Below are positions 60,769 to 64,000 of a stretch of DNA of 64,000 nt, in pieces. The DNA lies in NCBI RefSeq assembly GCF_001713375.1, contig NZ_CP016449.1, positions 4,259,501-4,323,500 of the forward strand, written 5' to 3'. How positions within the stretch are numbered: position 1 is the stretch's first letter; every line of letters begins with the position of its first letter. Origin of the DNA: Hydrogenophaga sp. RAC07 (lineage in GTDB: Bacteria; Pseudomonadota; Gammaproteobacteria; Burkholderiales; Burkholderiaceae_C). The notes beneath the pieces are model-generated. The model had not been told where the DNA came from, made no database searches, and saw only the letters and a list, made by a program, of their open reading frames with translations. The translations under genes and the position numbers were made by a program.

Positions 60769-61359
60769 TCAGCCTGGGACAGGGGTGTCGTGCTGCGCCA
60801 GCAAGGCGCTGCGGTTGGCGGCCAGCAGGGCGCGCCCCTCGGCGTTGTTGCCCAGGGCGCGTGCGAGCTGCAATGCGCCCACCATCTGGCTGGCCACCGC
60901 CGTGGCCGTGCCCGGCGCGGCGTCGGCAGGCAGCGTGTCACCCACGCGTTCCACCAGGCCGCGCACGCGCTGGGCGGCGGCGGAGCGCACCTCGGGTGCC
61001 TGGCGCGGCATCTCGGAGGCCAGTGCGGCCACCGCACAACCTTCTTCGGCGTTGCTCAGGTGGCGATCGGACAGGTAGCCTTCGATCAGCGCACGAAACG
61101 GGCTGGCGCCCTTGGCTTCGCGCACCGCGTTGCCCCGCGCAATGCGCTCGGCGCTTTGCCGGCCGGCGTGCTCCAGGGCTTCGACCAGCAAGGCGTCGCG
61201 CGAGGCGAAGTGCGCGTAGAAACCGCCGTGTGTGAGACCCGCCTCTTTCATGATGTCGGCCACGCCGACGCCCTGAAACCCCGCTCGCCGGATGGCGCGT
61301 GCCGCCGTGTCGAGTATGCGTTCGTGGGTCAGGGCCTTGCGGCTGGGGGCGATTTCCAT
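60769..61359 (-). CDS. TetR-family repressor
   Basis: 196 aa from the ATG at 61359. The HTH (HERILDTAARAIRRAGFQGVGVADIMKEAGLTHGGFYAHFASRDALL, about 11-57) is canonical; the remainder is the ligand-binding helical domain. It is the likely repressor of the SDR-MATE pair and of itself, given two matching palindromes. The effector is not identified. Confidence 0.93.
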   Translation of the reverse strand: MEIAPSRKALTHERILDTAARAIRRAGFQGVGVADIMKEAGLTHGGFYAHFASRDALLVEALEHAGRQSAERIARGNAVREAKGASPFRALIEGYLSDRHLSNAEEGCAVAALASEMPRQAPEVRSAAAQRVRGLVERVGDTLPADAAPGTATAVASQMVGALQLARALGNNAEGRALLAANRSALLAQHDTPVPG

Positions 61360-61379
61360 GCCGGGATTGTAGCGACAAA

Positions 61380-61395
61380 TATGATGATCGTCATA
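61380..61395. promoter_or_regulatory. TetR-type operator before the TetR gene
   Basis: TATGATGATCGTCATA matches the operator at 60703-60718 at 15 of 16 bases and lies 20 bases upstream of the TetR start, fitting autoregulation. Confidence 0.8.
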
Positions 61396-61436
61396 CAAAC
61401 GGGCCTGCCCTTCGTCGCCTGGGCGGCCTCACGGCG

Positions 61437-61925
61437 TCACAGAAAACGCTCGAGGAAGCGGCGCGAGCTGCGGTCCAGTGCGTTGCGGTCGGGGATGTCG
61501 AACACCACGCCGTGTGCGCTGGTGATCAGCAGGCGGCGCTGGCCCGGCAGCCGGCGGATGTCTTCTTCCACCTTGAGCACGAGTTCGGTCGCGCCGCGGT
61601 CGGTGTCCACCTGCCAGGTGCTGGGCGTGCCGAAGGTGCTGACCTCGCGGATGCGCTGGATCACCGGCGAAAACTCACGCTCCGTCAGCGCCTGCGCCAC
61701 CGCCGCGCGGCGCGTCTCGTCCAGCGCATCGAGCCGCGCCACGAACACCACCTCGTGCCCGTCGGGGCCGACGATGGAGATGGCTTCCAGGGGCGCGCTC
61801 AGCGGAAACGAGCGCACCACCTGCACACCCACCTGCGGCTCACCGCCGGCCACGCGGCACACCCAGCGGCCCTGAGCGTCGGAGAAAAGATCGAAGTCGG
61901 CCATGGGGCTTGTGGACGTGTTCAT
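61437..61925 (-). CDS. DUF1854 protein, cyanophycin-metabolism-associated type
   Basis: 162 aa. The sequence DFDLFSDAQGRWVCRVAGGE, the central EVVFVARLDALDE and the late TDRGATELVLKVEEDIRRLPGQRRLLITSAHGVVFDIPDR segment correspond to the DUF1854 family. Members are encoded next to ABC exporters in genomes with cyanophycin synthetases. The start overlaps the ABC gene stop (ATGA at 61922-61925). Its function is unknown; the cyanophycin link is from family annotation and needs the flanking genes. Confidence 0.75.
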   Translation of the reverse strand: MNTSTSPMADFDLFSDAQGRWVCRVAGGEPQVGVQVVRSFPLSAPLEAISIVGPDGHEVVFVARLDALDETRRAAVAQALTEREFSPVIQRIREVSTFGTPSTWQVDTDRGATELVLKVEEDIRRLPGQRRLLITSAHGVVFDIPDRNALDRSSRRFLERFL

Positions 61926-64000
61926 GGCGCGAGGTTGCCGGTGTGCGCCGAGGGCTGCGGCAGGTGGTGGGCCAGGGCGTTGTCGATGTGGTCGGGGTCT
62001 TCGGCGGCGGCCTGGCGCGCCTGGGCTTCGTGCAGGCGCCAGTAGTGGCCCTGGCGCGCCATCAGCTGGTCGTGCGGTCCCACCTCCACCACCTCGCCGC
62101 GGTCCATCACCACCAGGCGGTCGGCCTTGCGCAGCGTGGACAGGCGGTGTGCGATGGCAATCGTCGTGCGGCCCTGCACCAGGTTGTCCAGCGCCTTCTG
62201 GATCTCTTTTTCCGTCTCGGTGTCCACCGCCGAGGTGGCTTCGTCCAGGATCAGGATGCGCGGGTCGATCAGCAGCGCGCGCGCGATGCTGATGCGCTGG
62301 CGCTCACCACCCGAGAGGCCCTGGCCGCGCTCGCCCACCAGCGAGTCGTAGCCGTGTGCCAGCCGCAGGATGAATTCGTGCGCATTGGCCGCGCGAGCCG
62401 CGGCCACGATCTCCTCGCGCGTGGCGCCGGGTTTGCCGTAAGCGATGTTGTCGGCCACGGTGCCGAAGAACAGGAACGGCTCCTGCAGCACCAGGCCAAT
62501 GTGGCGGCGGTAGTCGGCCACCTTGAAGCGGCGGATGTCGTGGCCGTCGAGCTCGATGCGTCCTTCGCTCACGTCGTGGAAGCGGCAGATCAGGTTGACC
62601 AGCGTGCTCTTGCCCGAGCCGCTGTGGCCCACCAGGCCGATCATTTCGCCGGGGCGGATGTCCAGGCTCAGGTCGCGGATCACCGAGCGGTTGCCGTAGC
62701 GGAACGCAATGCCGTGGATGCTCAGCCCGCCCTGCACCCGCACGCCCTGCACCGGATCGGCCGGCTCGGGCACGTTGGACACGTGGTCCAGGATGTCGAA
62801 GATGCGCTTGGCGCCGGCGGCGGCCTTCTGCGTCACCGAGACGATGCGGCTCATGGAGTCGAGCCGGCCGTAGAAGCGGCCGATGTAGGCAATGAAGGCG
62901 GTGAGCACACCGACCGTGATGTCGCCCTTGGCGATCTGCCAGATGCCGAAGGCCCAGACCACCAGCAGGCCGATGTCGGTGAGCAGCGTCACGGTGGGCG
63001 TGAACAGGCTCCAGGTCTTGTTGATGCGGTCGTTGACCACCAGGTTCTGCGCGTTGGCCTCGTGAAACCGCCCCGACTCGCGCTTTTCCTGCGCAAAGGC
63101 CTTGACCACGCGGATGCCCGGAATGGTGTCGGCGAGCACGTTGGTCACGTCGCCCCACACGCGGTCGATCTTCTCGAAGCCGGTGCGCAGGCGGTCGCGC
63201 ACGCGGTGGATCATCCAGGCAATGAAGGGCAGCGGCAGCAGCGTGACCAGCGCCAGCCAGGGGTTGATGGAGAACAGGATGGCCGAGGTCATGAGCAGCA
63301 TCAGCACGTCGGTGGCGAAATCGAGCGCGTGCAGCGAGAGGAACACCGAGAGCCGGTCGGTCTCGGAGCCGATGCGGGCGATCAGATCACCGGTGCGCTT
63401 GGCACCAAAGTAGTCGAGCGAGAGGCCCAGCAGGTGGTCGAACGCACTGGTGCGCAGATCGGCCGCGATGCGCTCGGACACCAGCGCCAGCAGCCAGGTG
63501 CGCGCCCAGCCCAGCCCCCAGGCCACCAGCCCCGCGCCCAGCAAACCCGAGAGCAGCAAGGCCACATAAGCGCTGTCGATCTGCTGGCCGTTCTGGAACG
63601 GAATCAGCACATCGTCCATGAGCGGAATCGTCAGGTAGGGCGGCACCAGCGTGGCGGCGGTGGACGCCAGCGTGAGCAGAAAGCCCGCAAGCAACTGCCA
63701 GCGGTAAGGCCGCGCAAAACGCCACAGCCGCAGCAGCACCCAGGTGGACGGCACCTCGGCCGTTTGCCGCGCACACACCTCGCACTCCTCGCTGTCGGGG
63801 TTCAGGAGCGACTGGCAGGTCGGACAGCGCAGGCCCGATTCGGGCACGGGTGCCGCGCCGCCCTGCAGGCGGGTGACGGCCAGATCGAACTGGCGCACCA
63901 GGCGCAACGCATCGGGGTTCTGGGCGAGGGTGAAACGCCAGCGCTGGCGCAGGCCGCCGCCGTCCAGCAGGTCCAGCGTGGCCACACCGGCCAGGTCGGT
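61922..64000 (-). CDS. ABC exporter (fused permease-ATPase) with zinc-ribbon-like segment, 5' end beyond window
   Basis: At least 692 aa visible; the gene runs off the window at 64000, and the reading frame is open there. Near the visible N-terminus is a CPTCQSLLNPDSEECEVC segment (two C-x2-C pairs, a rubredoxin/zinc-ribbon-like knuckle), then a six-helix membrane domain, then the NBD: Walker A GHSGSGKSTLVN, signature LSGGERQRISIARAL, Walker B ILILDEATSAVD. Its partner is the DUF1854 protein. An additional N-terminal domain is expected upstream. The cargo is unknown; the related family is annotated as cyanophycin-associated. Confidence 0.88.
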   Translation of the reverse strand, partial: TDLAGVATLDLLDGGGLRQRWRFTLAQNPDALRLVRQFDLAVTRLQGGAAPVPESGLRCPTCQSLLNPDSEECEVCARQTAEVPSTWVLLRLWRFARPYRWQLLAGFLLTLASTAATLVPPYLTIPLMDDVLIPFQNGQQIDSAYVALLLSGLLGAGLVAWGLGWARTWLLALVSERIAADLRTSAFDHLLGLSLDYFGAKRTGDLIARIGSETDRLSVFLSLHALDFATDVLMLLMTSAILFSINPWLALVTLLPLPFIAWMIHRVRDRLRTGFEKIDRVWGDVTNVLADTIPGIRVVKAFAQEKRESGRFHEANAQNLVVNDRINKTWSLFTPTVTLLTDIGLLVVWAFGIWQIAKGDITVGVLTAFIAYIGRFYGRLDSMSRIVSVTQKAAAGAKRIFDILDHVSNVPEPADPVQGVRVQGGLSIHGIAFRYGNRSVIRDLSLDIRPGEMIGLVGHSGSGKSTLVNLICRFHDVSEGRIELDGHDIRRFKVADYRRHIGLVLQEPFLFFGTVADNIAYGKPGATREEIVAAARAANAHEFILRLAHGYDSLVGERGQGLSGGERQRISIARALLIDPRILILDEATSAVDTETEKEIQKALDNLVQGRTTIAIAHRLSTLRKADRLVVMDRGEVVEVGPHDQLMARQGHYWRLHEAQARQAAAEDPDHIDNALAHHLPQPSAHTGNLAP

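Noticed and set aside
1..64000. tRNA, rRNA, CRISPR arrays, insertion sequences, prophage genes
   Set aside because: None was seen by eye: no transposase, integrase or phage structural protein motifs, no spaced repeats and no cloverleaf-like sequence. A dedicated tRNA and repeat scan would be needed to exclude short cases.

Overview
The window is GC-rich bacterial DNA with dense, short-spaced genes. The gene families point to a betaproteobacterium of the order Burkholderiales, most likely a Comamonadaceae member such as Hydrogenophaga or a relative. Pointers are parA/parB next to mnmG/rsmG, an extended IF-1 paralogue, a DUF1854 plus ABC transporter pair, and a type III glutamine synthetase-like gene. 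This assignment is inferred from gene content, not from a search. No rRNA, tRNA, CRISPR array, insertion sequence or prophage was seen.

Region 1 (1-2.6 kb): the start of a ribosome hibernation factor gene (hpf), then two minus-strand genes whose base composition looks less GC-rich than the surroundings. These are a haem aldoxime dehydratase and, upstream of it, a haem-oxygenase-like di-iron protein (HDO family), preceded by an AT-rich promoter region with an inverted repeat. The pair could make or process an oxime and a nitrile. It is the best candidate for an undescribed system here.

Region 2 (2.9-15.6 kb): cobalamin adenosyltransferase, a D-lactate dehydrogenase-like flavoprotein and a YegP-like protein, then the origin-proximal block mnmG-rsmG-lysE-parA-hydrolase-parB on the minus strand. 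Four parS-like sites lie inside its coding sequences. Small redox, membrane and SWIB-domain genes follow.

Region 3 (15.7-36.6 kb): a large polyamine island. On the minus strand run puuD, puuA, a putrescine-type aminotransferase, potF, potG, potH, potI, puuC, gabT and a second glutamine-synthetase-like gene. A MocR-type regulator is divergent from puuD. puuB and an agmatinase-type gene lie a few kb away, with an MFS transporter and another class III transaminase. Together they would import putrescine, glutamylate it, oxidise it to GABA and pass the nitrogen on.

Region 4 (36.7-45.2 kb): a copper-efflux regulon (copA, copZ, cueR) with two divergent CueR-type promoters, a Spy/CpxP-like periplasmic protein, and an intergenic segment with the layout of a chromosomal replication origin (AT-rich stretch, DnaA-trios, DnaA boxes). 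After it come minC-minD-minE, an IF-1 gene and DAHP synthase.

Region 5 (45.3-64 kb): an outer-membrane barrel gene, a DEDD exonuclease, and a stress/two-component cluster (CHASE3 kinase, receiver-only regulator, BON and CsbD proteins, NarL-type regulator). Then come an Mla-like lipid transport operon with a phospholipase-D-type lipoprotein and a divergent AsmA-like gene, a TetR-SDR-MATE cassette with two matching operators, and a DUF1854 protein coupled to an ABC exporter that runs off the window end.
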